Source: Nocardia cyriacigeorgica (GTDB taxonomy: Bacteria > Actinomycetota > Actinomycetes > Mycobacteriales > Mycobacteriaceae). Taken from it: a stretch of 37,264 nucleotides of DNA. The notes beneath the pieces are model-generated. The model did no database searches and had not been told where the DNA came from. It saw nothing but the letters and a program-made list of their open reading frames with translations. Where the stretch lies: positions 1-37,264 of the forward strand of contig NZ_JARWNX010000055.1 in the NCBI RefSeq assembly GCF_029868385.1, given 5' to 3'. This document shows positions 15,959 through 23,772 of this stretch, piece by piece (the first letter of the stretch is position 1; every line of letters starts with the position of its first letter). The position numbers and the translations under genes are program-made.

Positions 15959-16567
15959 TTGAACAGCCGAATGAACAACCGTGTGGCCCTCGCGGTGCTG
16001 GTCGCACTGATCGTGGCTGTCGTGGCGGGATGGTTCGCCGCGCCGGGTGGGATGGACTCTCCGCCCTCGGCGAGCCCGGACCGGACAGCGGAATCGGGAT
16101 TCGTCACCGAGATCGAGAATCCACCGGCCTATCCCGTCGATCCACAGCGACAACACGCATCGGCCACCGATACCGCGCTGACCGCGACGGCACGGCACAC
16201 CTCGTTCGGCGGCGCCGCGCTGATCTTCGCATTCCTGATCACCGGAGCCGCCGTGATCGGCATCGCCTTCTTCTCCCCCGCTCCTGTCCGGCCATCGCGT
16301 CACGCACGCACGACGGCCACCGAAACGGCTCGAGGGCCCCACCGGAGTGGAGCCCTCGAGACCGTGCTCACCGCCGCGCGGCGGATCGGCGCATCACTCG
16401 TCGAGCGCACCGGGCGCGGTCTTGGAGACCTGCATGAGGAACTCCAGGTTGTTCTTGCTCTTCTTCAGACGATCGATGAGCAGGTCGATCGCCTGATGCG
16501 AGTCCAGACCGGACAGTACGCGACGCAGTTTGTGCAGCACCGCGGCCTCGTCGGGGCTCAGCAGTAG
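15959..16567 (+). CDS. Unrecognised two-TM small protein, converging on and overlapping rho
   Basis: A strong ribosome binding site AAAGGAG (15946-15952) lies six bases before a TTG (15959), in frame with an ATG at 15971. The frame encodes about 202 residues: a short basic N-terminus, transmembrane helix 1 (VALAVLVALIVAVVAGWF), a polar linker of about 60 residues, and transmembrane helix 2 (GGAALIFAFLITGAAVIGIAFF). The remainder is basic. I do not recognise a family. The final 174 bases lie antisense to the rho 3' end, and the frame passes through the rho terminator hairpin, so the coding tail there may be fortuitous although no earlier stop exists. The N-terminal two-thirds look real; it is the only plus-strand gene before 25.5 kb. 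Confidence 0.6.
   Translation: MNSRMNNRVALAVLVALIVAVVAGWFAAPGGMDSPPSASPDRTAESGFVTEIENPPAYPVDPQRQHASATDTALTATARHTSFGGAALIFAFLITGAAVIGIAFFSPAPVRPSRHARTTATETARGPHRSGALETVLTAARRIGASLVERTGRGLGDLHEELQVVLALLQTIDEQVDRLMRVQTGQYATQFVQHRGLVGAQQ
16329..16360 (-). terminator. Probable rho gene terminator
   Basis: Inverted arms CTCGAGGGCCCCAC (16329-16342) and GTGGAGCCCTCGAG (16347-16360) pair with one mismatch around a CGGA loop, 33 bases past the rho stop codon. The following minus-strand bases (GCCGTTTCGG) hold only a short T-run, so it may be weak. It lies inside the convergent plus-strand frame. Confidence 0.55.
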
Positions 16568-18454
16568 TTCGTCCTTACGGGTACCGGACGGCGCGACGTC
16601 CACCGCGGGGAACACTCGCCGTTCCGCGATCTTGCGGTCCAGTTTGAGTTCGGCGTTACCGGTGCCCTTGAACTCCTCGAAGATCACCGTGTCACCGGTC
16701 GAACCGGTCTCCACCATGGCGGTGGCGATGATCGTCAGCGAGCCGCCGTTCTCGATGTTGCGGGCCGCGCCGAGGAACCGCTTGGGCGGGTACAGCGCGG
16801 TGGAATCCACACCACCGGAAAGGATTCGACCCGAAGCCGGGGACGAGTTGTTGTACGCGCGCCCGAGCCGGGTGATCGAGTCGAGCAGCACGACGACGTC
16901 CTTGCCCATCTCGACCAGACGCTTGGCCCGCTCGATCGCCAACTCGGCGACCGAGGTGTGGTCGGCGGGCGGCCGGTCGAAGGTGGAGGCGATGACCTCA
17001 CCCTTGACCGAACGCTGCATATCGGTGACCTCTTCGGGCCGCTCGTCGACCAGCACGACCATCAGATAGCACTCGGGGTTGTTGACCGCGATCGCGTTGG
17101 CGATGTCCTGCATGATCGTGGTCTTACCGGCCTTGGGCGGGGACACGATCAGCGCGCGCTGGCCCTTACCGATCGGCATGATCAGGTCGATCACCCTGGT
17201 GGTCAGCTTGTTCTGCTGAGTTTCCAGGCGCAGCCGCTGGTTCGGGTAGAGCGGGGTCAGCTTGTTGAAATCGGGACGGCGCTTGGCCGCCTCGACGTCA
17301 CCGCCGTTGACGGTGTCCAGACGGACCAGCGGATCGAACTTCTGCCGCTGATTCGACTGCTCACCGTCGCGCGGGGCGCGCACCGCACCGGTGATCGCGT
17401 CACCGCGGCGCAGACCGTTCTTGCGGACCAGGTTCATCGAGACGTAGACGTCGTTCGGCCCGGCCAGGTAGCCGGAGGTGCGCACGAACGCGTAGTTGTC
17501 GAGCACATCGAGAATACCGGCGACGGGCTGGAGAACGTCGTCCTCGCGGATCTCGAGCTCACGCGATTCGCCGCCGCCACCGTCACGGTCGCGGCTGCGC
17601 CGACGCTCGCGGAACCGGCGTCCGCGCCTACCGCGACCGCCTTCCTCGTCATCGCCGCCGCGATTGTCGCCCCCACGATTGTCGCCACCACGGTTACCGT
17701 CGCGACCACCGGCGTTCTGACCACGGTCGCCGGACTGACCCGACTGCTGCTGGCCACGATCACGACGACGTTCGCCGCCGTCGCCCTCCGGCTTGGCGCC
17801 TTCCGGCTTGGACTCCTCGGTCCGTGCCTCGGTGGCGGTATCGCCGCCTCCGGCGCCGCCACGAGCCTGATCACGACCACGACGCTGCCTGCCGCGACCA
17901 CGCTGGCCCTGCTCGCGGCCCGACTCGTCGGTGTTCTCGGCGGTGTCGGTGGCGGAATTCTTCTTGGAAGTCTGGTCTTTGGCGCGCGCGTCCTTGGCGG
18001 CGTCACCGGCCGGAGCCTGTTCGGCCGGGGCCGTGGCGGCCTGAGCGTCCTTGGCGGGCGCGGCCGATTCCGCGACGGCGGGCGCGGGCGCGACATCGAG
18101 AGCCGACTGCTCGGCGCGGGCCGGTGCGGCCTCCGCGGCGGCGCTCTTCGCCTCGGTCTTGGTGGCGGACTTGGCCGATCCACGCGCCGGCTTATCCGCG
18201 GGCGCCGCTTTTCCGGCCTGATTTTCCTTGATGGCGGCGATCAGATCGCCCTTACGCATACCGGAGGTCCCTCGGATACCGAGCTCCCCCGCGAGTGCGC
18301 GCAACTGCGGCAACAACATTCCAGTCAGCCCCGATCGTGCGACGTCGGTGTGTTCGCTCATCTTCGAAATCTGTCCGGAGTCACTATCGCGGTCTCCCGA
18401 GGGCTGCGGGTTGGAATCCACCCCGGGTGTCGCGAGCAGGTCCGTATCTGTCAC
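16394..18454 (-). CDS. rho: Transcription termination factor Rho with long low-complexity insertion
   Basis: Rho is a hexameric RNA helicase that ends transcription. The 686-residue protein has an N-terminal Rho_N helical domain (about 42-78), then an insertion of about 215 residues that begins Ala/Lys/Glu-rich and becomes RGG/GGDNR/arginine-rich (about 180-292). After it come the OSB RNA-binding domain (about 300-380, with NYAFVRTSGYL) and the RecA-like motor with Walker A SPPKAGKTT (438-446). It also has VLVDERPEEVTDM, LDSITRLGRAYN and the R-loop region. E. coli Rho has 419 residues; long insertions are typical of high-GC actinobacteria and probably add RNA binding. The start is the GTG at 18454 with GGAAAGGA eight bases before it, not the far upstream in-frame ATG. 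Confidence 0.97.
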   Translation of the reverse strand: MTDTDLLATPGVDSNPQPSGDRDSDSGQISKMSEHTDVARSGLTGMLLPQLRALAGELGIRGTSGMRKGDLIAAIKENQAGKAAPADKPARGSAKSATKTEAKSAAAEAAPARAEQSALDVAPAPAVAESAAPAKDAQAATAPAEQAPAGDAAKDARAKDQTSKKNSATDTAENTDESGREQGQRGRGRQRRGRDQARGGAGGGDTATEARTEESKPEGAKPEGDGGERRRDRGQQQSGQSGDRGQNAGGRDGNRGGDNRGGDNRGGDDEEGGRGRRGRRFRERRRSRDRDGGGGESRELEIREDDVLQPVAGILDVLDNYAFVRTSGYLAGPNDVYVSMNLVRKNGLRRGDAITGAVRAPRDGEQSNQRQKFDPLVRLDTVNGGDVEAAKRRPDFNKLTPLYPNQRLRLETQQNKLTTRVIDLIMPIGKGQRALIVSPPKAGKTTIMQDIANAIAVNNPECYLMVVLVDERPEEVTDMQRSVKGEVIASTFDRPPADHTSVAELAIERAKRLVEMGKDVVVLLDSITRLGRAYNNSSPASGRILSGGVDSTALYPPKRFLGAARNIENGGSLTIIATAMVETGSTGDTVIFEEFKGTGNAELKLDRKIAERRVFPAVDVAPSGTRKDELLLSPDEAAVLHKLRRVLSGLDSHQAIDLLIDRLKKSKNNLEFLMQVSKTAPGALDE

Positions 18455-18770
18455 GGAGATCCTTTCCTTCCCTCGATGGGCCGTGTGCTGTGTCGAGGGT
18501 TCGTTCCGCAGTCCGGTCGCTGTGCCGGGCACGGATGTAGTAGCCGTATCGCCTGCTCCGTCGGAGTCGGAGGCTTCGCCACCGATCATGAAAAAGGTGG
18601 GAGAGATCATTCCAGTTGCGCAGCTCCGCAACACCCCCATGGCCTGGAGGCTCGAGCCTGGAGCCTGCTGGAGCGATTGCCCTGATGAAGCACCGGCGTC
18701 TGACGCGCACGATGTACGGACCAGCCCAGGATAGCTGGCAACGGTGAGGCTCGGCAAGGTGGACTCGCCG
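18455..18770 (-). promoter_or_regulatory. rho promoter and long 5' leader
   Basis: No gene is seen in these 316 bases. A good minus-strand promoter lies immediately past the thrB stop: TTGCCG (18752-18757), an 18-base spacer and TATCCT (18728-18733). This would give a leader of about 265 bases before the rho GTG. Long rho leaders in other bacteria allow Rho to terminate its own transcript. The leader contains the inverted pair CTCCAGCAGGCTCCAGGC/GCCTGGAGG-like around 18645-18675. Confidence 0.5.
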
Positions 18771-19757
18771 TCAGACGACGTCGACGCCCTCGGCGAGTCC
18801 GGGCTCGACCACTCGCAGACCCTCCGCGACGGCAAGTTCACGCAGCTCGGAGGGGAATTCCGCCGTGGTGAGAGCCAGCACGGTCGGGCCTGCGCCGGAG
18901 ACCATCGCGGCGATCCCCGCGGCCCGCAACCGGGCGATCCAGCTGGTGGTCAGCGGTAGCGCGGGCGCGCGCTGCGCCTGGTGCAGGCGGTCGGCGGTGG
19001 CGGGCATGAGCAGATCGGGACGCTCGGTCAGGGCCACGACGGCCAGCGCGGCGCGGCTGACGTTGAACGCCGCGTCACCGTGCGGCACCACCTCGGGCAG
19101 CAGCCCGCGGGTATGCATGGTCGAGGACCGATCCTCCGGGATCAGCACCACCGGACGCAGCGCGGGATGCGGGTTCAGCCGCACCGCACGATAGGCGCGG
19201 TTGTGGTGGCCCACCTGGGCGCCGTCGAGTCCGGCGTCGGCGGGACGGTCGGTCTCCGACCAGGACACCACGATGCCGCCGAGCACACTGGCGGCGGCAT
19301 TGTCGGGATGACCTTCGAATTCCGAGGCCAGCTGCACCAGCCGATCGGTGTCGATCGCCAGCTCCGGATCGAACTTCGCAGCCAGACCATATCCGGCGGC
19401 CAATCCACCGACCACCGCCGAGGCCGAGGACCCGAGACCACGCGAATGCGGAATCACGTTGCGGCACACCACATCGAGACCATCGGCCCACACCCCCGCC
19501 GACTCCAGTCCGCGTTCGATCGCACGGACCACCAGATGCGAAGGGCCCCAAGGCACATCGTCGGCGCCCTCACCCTCGACGCGGATGGTGAGACCGGTGT
19601 CGGTGGTGCGCACCTCGATCTCGTCGTAGATGCCCAATGCCATACCGAGCGAATCGAATCCGGGACCGAGGTTGGCGCTGGACGCCGGTACCCGCGCGGT
19701 CACGGTCAGACCGGCGGGCAGCGTCCTGGTCATCACCTGGCTCTCGCGCGCGGTCAC
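18771..19757 (-). CDS. thrB: Homoserine kinase
   Basis: ThrB phosphorylates homoserine with ATP, the step before threonine synthase. It is a GHMP kinase of 328 residues, with the N-terminal PASSANLGPGFDSLGMAL motif, the ATP-binding PHSRGLGSSASAVVGGLAAG loop, and the C-terminal AMVSGAGPTVLAL motif. The GTG at 19757 directly follows the thrC stop (TGAGTG), giving translational coupling. An ATG at 19733 would give MTRTLPAGLTVTARV, which better matches the N-terminus of relatives and is also possible. It is the last gene of hom-thrC-thrB. Confidence 0.96.
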   Translation of the reverse strand: MTARESQVMTRTLPAGLTVTARVPASSANLGPGFDSLGMALGIYDEIEVRTTDTGLTIRVEGEGADDVPWGPSHLVVRAIERGLESAGVWADGLDVVCRNVIPHSRGLGSSASAVVGGLAAGYGLAAKFDPELAIDTDRLVQLASEFEGHPDNAAASVLGGIVVSWSETDRPADAGLDGAQVGHHNRAYRAVRLNPHPALRPVVLIPEDRSSTMHTRGLLPEVVPHGDAAFNVSRAALAVVALTERPDLLMPATADRLHQAQRAPALPLTTSWIARLRAAGIAAMVSGAGPTVLALTTAEFPSELRELAVAEGLRVVEPGLAEGVDVV

Positions 19758-20906
19758 TCAGGCCAGCTCGAGTTCGGCGGCGACCGCGACCGGGTCGACC
19801 GCAATCGCCTGGACCTGCGGCATCCCGAGCAGGGCGGTGTCGGGGTCCTTCAAACCGTTACCGGTCACGGTGCACACGACGGTCAGACCGGAATCGAGCC
19901 AGCCTTCGGCGCGCGCGGCGAGCAGGCCCGCGACGCTGGCCGCCGACGCGGGTTCGACGAACACGCCTTCGGTCGCCGCGACCAGCCGGTAGGCCGTGAG
20001 GATCTCCTCGTCGGTGGCCGCGCGGAAGGCGCCACCGGACTGCTCCTTGGCCTCGACCGCGCTGTTCCAGGACGCCGGAGCGCCGATCCTGATCGCGGTG
20101 GCGATGGTCTCCGGATCCTTGACCGGAGCGCCGTTCACCAGCGGGGCCGCGCCCGCGGCCTGCACGCCGAGCATGCGCGGCAGCGAGGTGGTCACGCCAT
20201 CGGCGTGGTACTCGCGGTAACCGCGCCAGTAGGCGGTGATGTTGCCCGCATTGCCCACCGGCAGCACATGCACATCGGGCGCCTTGCCCAGCACATCGCA
20301 GATCTCGAACGACGCGGTCTTCTGGCCCTCGATGCGGGCCGGGTTCACCGAGTTGACCAGGCCGACCTCGGGGAACTCCGAGGTCACCTTGCGGGCCAGT
20401 TCGAGACAGTCGTCGAAGTTGCCCTGCACCTGGATGACCTTCGCACCGAGCATGACGGCCTGGGCCAGCTTGCCCATGGCGATCTTGCCCTCGGGGATCA
20501 GCACCGCGCAGCTCATGCCCGCCCTGGTGGCGTAGGCCGCCGCGGAGGCCGAGGTGTTGCCGGTGGAGGCGCACAGCACGGCCTTCTGGCCGCGGTACTT
20601 GGCATCGGTGATGGCCATGGTCATACCGCGGTCCTTGAACGAACCGGTCGGGTTCAGACCCTCGACCTTGAGGTACACCTCGCAGCCGGTCAGCTCGGAC
20701 AGATGCGGTGCAGGTACCAGCGGGGTGCCGCCCTCGAACAGGGTGACCGGTTCCCAGTCGGCGCCGACCGCGAGCCGATCGCGGTAGGCCGTGATCAGAC
20801 CCGGCCACCGGGAGTGCACTCCGGTCTGGGGAGCCACACCCGCACCGGTGGAATGCCCACCCGTCGCCCGGCCGCCCACCGAATCGCTTCGCGATGCCGT
20901 TGTCAT
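19758..20906 (-). CDS. thrC: Threonine synthase
   Basis: ThrC converts O-phosphohomoserine to threonine with pyridoxal phosphate. The 382-residue protein has the PLP-lysine motif NPTGSFKDRGM with Lys91, the CASTGNTSASAAAYA phosphate-binding loop, and VGNAGNITAYWRGY. This is the fold-type II short form typical of actinobacteria. Its ATG overlaps the hom stop by ATGA, so the two are translationally coupled. The first 30 or so residues (SVGGRATGGHSTGAGVAPQ) are a low-complexity extension before the conserved start of the family. Confidence 0.96.
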   Translation of the reverse strand: MTTASRSDSVGGRATGGHSTGAGVAPQTGVHSRWPGLITAYRDRLAVGADWEPVTLFEGGTPLVPAPHLSELTGCEVYLKVEGLNPTGSFKDRGMTMAITDAKYRGQKAVLCASTGNTSASAAAYATRAGMSCAVLIPEGKIAMGKLAQAVMLGAKVIQVQGNFDDCLELARKVTSEFPEVGLVNSVNPARIEGQKTASFEICDVLGKAPDVHVLPVGNAGNITAYWRGYREYHADGVTTSLPRMLGVQAAGAAPLVNGAPVKDPETIATAIRIGAPASWNSAVEAKEQSGGAFRAATDEEILTAYRLVAATEGVFVEPASAASVAGLLAARAEGWLDSGLTVVCTVTGNGLKDPDTALLGMPQVQAIAVDPVAVAAELELA

Positions 20907-22276
20907 TCTTCGGTGCCTTCCAATCTCAAAACGCTGGTCACAGAGGTGACGGAATCCAGTTCTGCCAGCGCGGACACAGTATCCGCGAGCGCCGACTCCG
21001 TCGCGTTGTGGGTGACGACGACCAGGCGCGCGCCCTCACCGTGGCCTTCCTGGCGGACGGTCGAGATGCTCACGCCGTGTTCGGCGAATTCGCCCGCCAC
21101 CGCCTGCAACACACCCGTACGGTCGGCGACCTGCAAGTTCACGTGGTAGCGCGTGGGTGTATCGCCGATCGGCGCGATCGGCAGCTCAGCATAAACCGAT
21201 TCACCGGGCGCCCGGCCACCGTAGAACTTGTTGCGGGCCGCCATCACCAGATCGCCGAGCACGGCCGATGCGGTCGGCGCGCCGCCCGCGCCCTGGCCGT
21301 AGAACATCAGCCTGCCCGCGTTCTCGGCCTCGACGACCACCGCGTTGAAGGCTCCGTTCACCGCGGCCAGCGGATGCTCACGCGGGATCAGCGCCGGGTA
21401 GACGCGGACCGAGACCCGCTCCTTACCGCCGTCGGCGGGAGCGGGCTCACCGGGGCCCGCCGGTACCCGCTCGCAGATGGCGAGCAGTTTCACCGTGCAG
21501 CCGACCGCGGAGGCGGTCTCCAGATCCTCGGAGGTGATGCGGGAGATGCCCTCGCGGTAGACGTCGGCGGCGGTGACCCGGGTGTGGAAGGCCAGTGAGG
21601 CCAGGATCGCGGCCTTGGCGGCGGCGTCGTAGCCCTCGACGTCGGCGGTCGGGTCGGCCTCGGCGTAGCCGAGTCTGGTCGCCTCGGCGAGCGTCTCGTG
21701 ATAATCGGCGCCGGTCTCGTCCATCGCGGAGAGGATGAAGTTGGTGGTGCCGTTGACGATGCCGACCACCCGGTTGACCCGGTCACCGGCCAGCGACTGG
21801 ATGAGCGGGCGCACCACCGGGATGGCACCGGCCACGGCGGCCTCGAAGTACAGGTCGGCGCGGCTGCGTTCGGCGGCGGCGGCGAGTTCGCCGGTGTAAT
21901 CGGCCAGCAGGGCCTTGTTCGCGGTCACCACGGACTTGCCCGCGTTGAGCGCGGCCAGGATCAGCCTGCGCGGCGGATCGATACCACCGATGACCTCGAC
22001 CACGACATCGACATCGGGGCGCGCGACGAGCGCGTCGGCGTCGGTGGTGAGCAGTTCATCGGGGATGCCGCGGCCCGCGGTGCTGCGCACCGCCACCCCG
22101 CGAAGCACCACCGGCGCGCCGACCCGCGATTCCAGATCGGCGGTGTGCTCACGCAGGATGCGCACCACTTCGGTCCCGACATTGCCCATGCCGAGGACCG
22201 CGACCCCGATCGGACGATCGGGGCCCCAGGTGCCGTTCTTCGCAGCCACAGCCGCGCCCTCGGTCGCCTCGGTCAT
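20903..22276 (-). CDS. hom: Homoserine dehydrogenase
   Basis: Hom reduces aspartate semialdehyde to homoserine, the branch towards threonine and methionine. The 457-residue protein has an NAD(P)-binding Rossmann motif GMGNVG (29-34), the ANKALLADYTGEL segment, the catalytic core LGYAEADPTADVEGYDAAAKAAILA, and a C-terminal ACT domain (about 375-455, YHVNLQVADRTGVLQAVAGEF). The ACT domain usually gives feedback inhibition by threonine. It follows lysA by 34 bases and overlaps thrC by 4. I see no attenuator or T-box before it. Confidence 0.97.
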   Translation of the reverse strand: MTEATEGAAVAAKNGTWGPDRPIGVAVLGMGNVGTEVVRILREHTADLESRVGAPVVLRGVAVRSTAGRGIPDELLTTDADALVARPDVDVVVEVIGGIDPPRRLILAALNAGKSVVTANKALLADYTGELAAAAERSRADLYFEAAVAGAIPVVRPLIQSLAGDRVNRVVGIVNGTTNFILSAMDETGADYHETLAEATRLGYAEADPTADVEGYDAAAKAAILASLAFHTRVTAADVYREGISRITSEDLETASAVGCTVKLLAICERVPAGPGEPAPADGGKERVSVRVYPALIPREHPLAAVNGAFNAVVVEAENAGRLMFYGQGAGGAPTASAVLGDLVMAARNKFYGGRAPGESVYAELPIAPIGDTPTRYHVNLQVADRTGVLQAVAGEFAEHGVSISTVRQEGHGEGARLVVVTHNATESALADTVSALAELDSVTSVTSVLRLEGTEE

Positions 22277-22310
22277 GCTGATTCCTTTCTGGCATGGATC
22301 AGGTCGCGCA

Positions 22311-23726
22311 TCAGACTTCCAAACCGATCAGATCGGCGACGGTTTCGCGGCGCAGCAGCAGTCGTGCCTGCCCCTCGCGCACGGCGACGACCGCGGGCCT
22401 GGTCAGCATGTTGTACCGGCTCGACATCGAGTAGCAGTACGCACCGGTCGCGGCCACCGCGACCAGGTCACCCGGACCGGCGTCGGCCTGCATCCAGGTG
22501 TCCCTGATGACGATATCGCCACTCTCGCAATGCTTTCCGACAACCCGAGCGACGACGGGCGCGGCATCGGAGGCGCGCGAGACCAGGCGGCAGTCGTAGT
22601 CGGCCTGATACAGCGCGGGCCGGATGTTGTCGCTCATCCCGCCGTCGACGCTGACGTAGCGGCGGCGCAGTCCGCCATCGAGCGAGACATCCTTGGTGGT
22701 GCCCACCTCGTAGAGGGTGACCGTGCCGGGTCCCGCGATCGCGCGTCCGGGTTCCACGGCGATGATCGGCTCGGGCAGACCCGCGCGCTCGGCTTCCTGA
22801 GCGACGAGCTTGCGCAGGTTGGCGGCGAATTCGTCCAGTGGCGGCGGATTGTCCGCCTCCAGGTAGGAGATGCCGAGTCCGCCACCGAGATCCAGGATGG
22901 CGATCTGTGCGGTGCGTTCGGCGCCGAACTTGTCGACGGCGTCGCGCAGCAGGCCGAGCATGCGGCGCGCGGCGATCTCGAAACCGTCGATCTCGAAGAT
23001 CTGCGAACCGATATGGCTGTGCAGGCCCACCAGGCGCAGGTTGTCGGCCTCGAAGACCCGGGCCAACGCCTCCATGGCGTCGCCGCCCGCGATGGAGAAC
23101 CCGAACTTCTGGTCCTCGTGCGCGGTCGAAATGTATTCGTGGGTATGGGCTTCCACCCCGACGGTGACCCGGACCAGCACGTCCTGCACCACACCGGCGC
23201 GCCCGGCGACGGCCTCGAGCCGTTCGATCTCGATCAGCGAGTCGACCACCACGTGCCCGACACCGGCCGATACCGCGGCCTCCAGCTCGGGCACGGATTT
23301 GTTATTGCCGTGCAAGGCGATTCGCTCGGCCGGGAATCCGCCGTTGAGTGCCACCGCGAGTTCGCCGCCGGAGCATACGTCCAGCGACAGGCCCTCATCG
23401 CGAATCCAGCGCGCGATCTCACCGCACAGGAAGGCCTTGGAGGCGTAGTGCACGCGGGCGTTCGGTCCGAAGGCGCGCACCATATCGCGGCAGCGGGAAC
23501 GGAAATCGTCCTCGTCGATGACGAACAGCGGTGTGCCGAATTCGGCCGCGAGGTCGGTCACCGGGATGCCGGCCAGCCGCACCACGCCGTCCTCGCCGCG
23601 GGTGGCGTTACGCGGCCACACATGCGCGGGCAGCTCGATGAGCTGTTTCGGGTCGGCGGGGCGCTCGGGCAGATTCGGGGCGTGCGGGATCTCGGCGTGC
23701 CGGGGTCCGGCCGGATGGGCGCTCAC
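22311..23726 (-). CDS. lysA: Diaminopimelate decarboxylase
   Basis: LysA decarboxylates meso-diaminopimelate to lysine with pyridoxal phosphate. The 471-residue fold-type III protein has the PLP lysine at 97 in VHYASKAFLC, the HSHIGSQIF motif, GGGLGISY, EPGRAIAGPG, and the catalytic cysteine in HCESGDIVIRD. The GTG start at 23726 has GGAGAACAC just upstream. It lies between argS (46 bases) and hom (34 bases) in the aspartate-family cluster conserved in mycolata. Confidence 0.97.
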   Translation of the reverse strand: MSAHPAGPRHAEIPHAPNLPERPADPKQLIELPAHVWPRNATRGEDGVVRLAGIPVTDLAAEFGTPLFVIDEDDFRSRCRDMVRAFGPNARVHYASKAFLCGEIARWIRDEGLSLDVCSGGELAVALNGGFPAERIALHGNNKSVPELEAAVSAGVGHVVVDSLIEIERLEAVAGRAGVVQDVLVRVTVGVEAHTHEYISTAHEDQKFGFSIAGGDAMEALARVFEADNLRLVGLHSHIGSQIFEIDGFEIAARRMLGLLRDAVDKFGAERTAQIAILDLGGGLGISYLEADNPPPLDEFAANLRKLVAQEAERAGLPEPIIAVEPGRAIAGPGTVTLYEVGTTKDVSLDGGLRRRYVSVDGGMSDNIRPALYQADYDCRLVSRASDAAPVVARVVGKHCESGDIVIRDTWMQADAGPGDLVAVAATGAYCYSMSSRYNMLTRPAVVAVREGQARLLLRRETVADLIGLEV

Positions 23727-23772
23727 GTGTTCTCCTCCATTGCCGGTTCGTTCGATGCCCGGTGCCGCGCGT

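Noticed and set aside
22277..22310. A threonine attenuator or T-box before hom
   Set aside because: The gap is 34 bases with no leader peptide, hairpin or T-box sequence.
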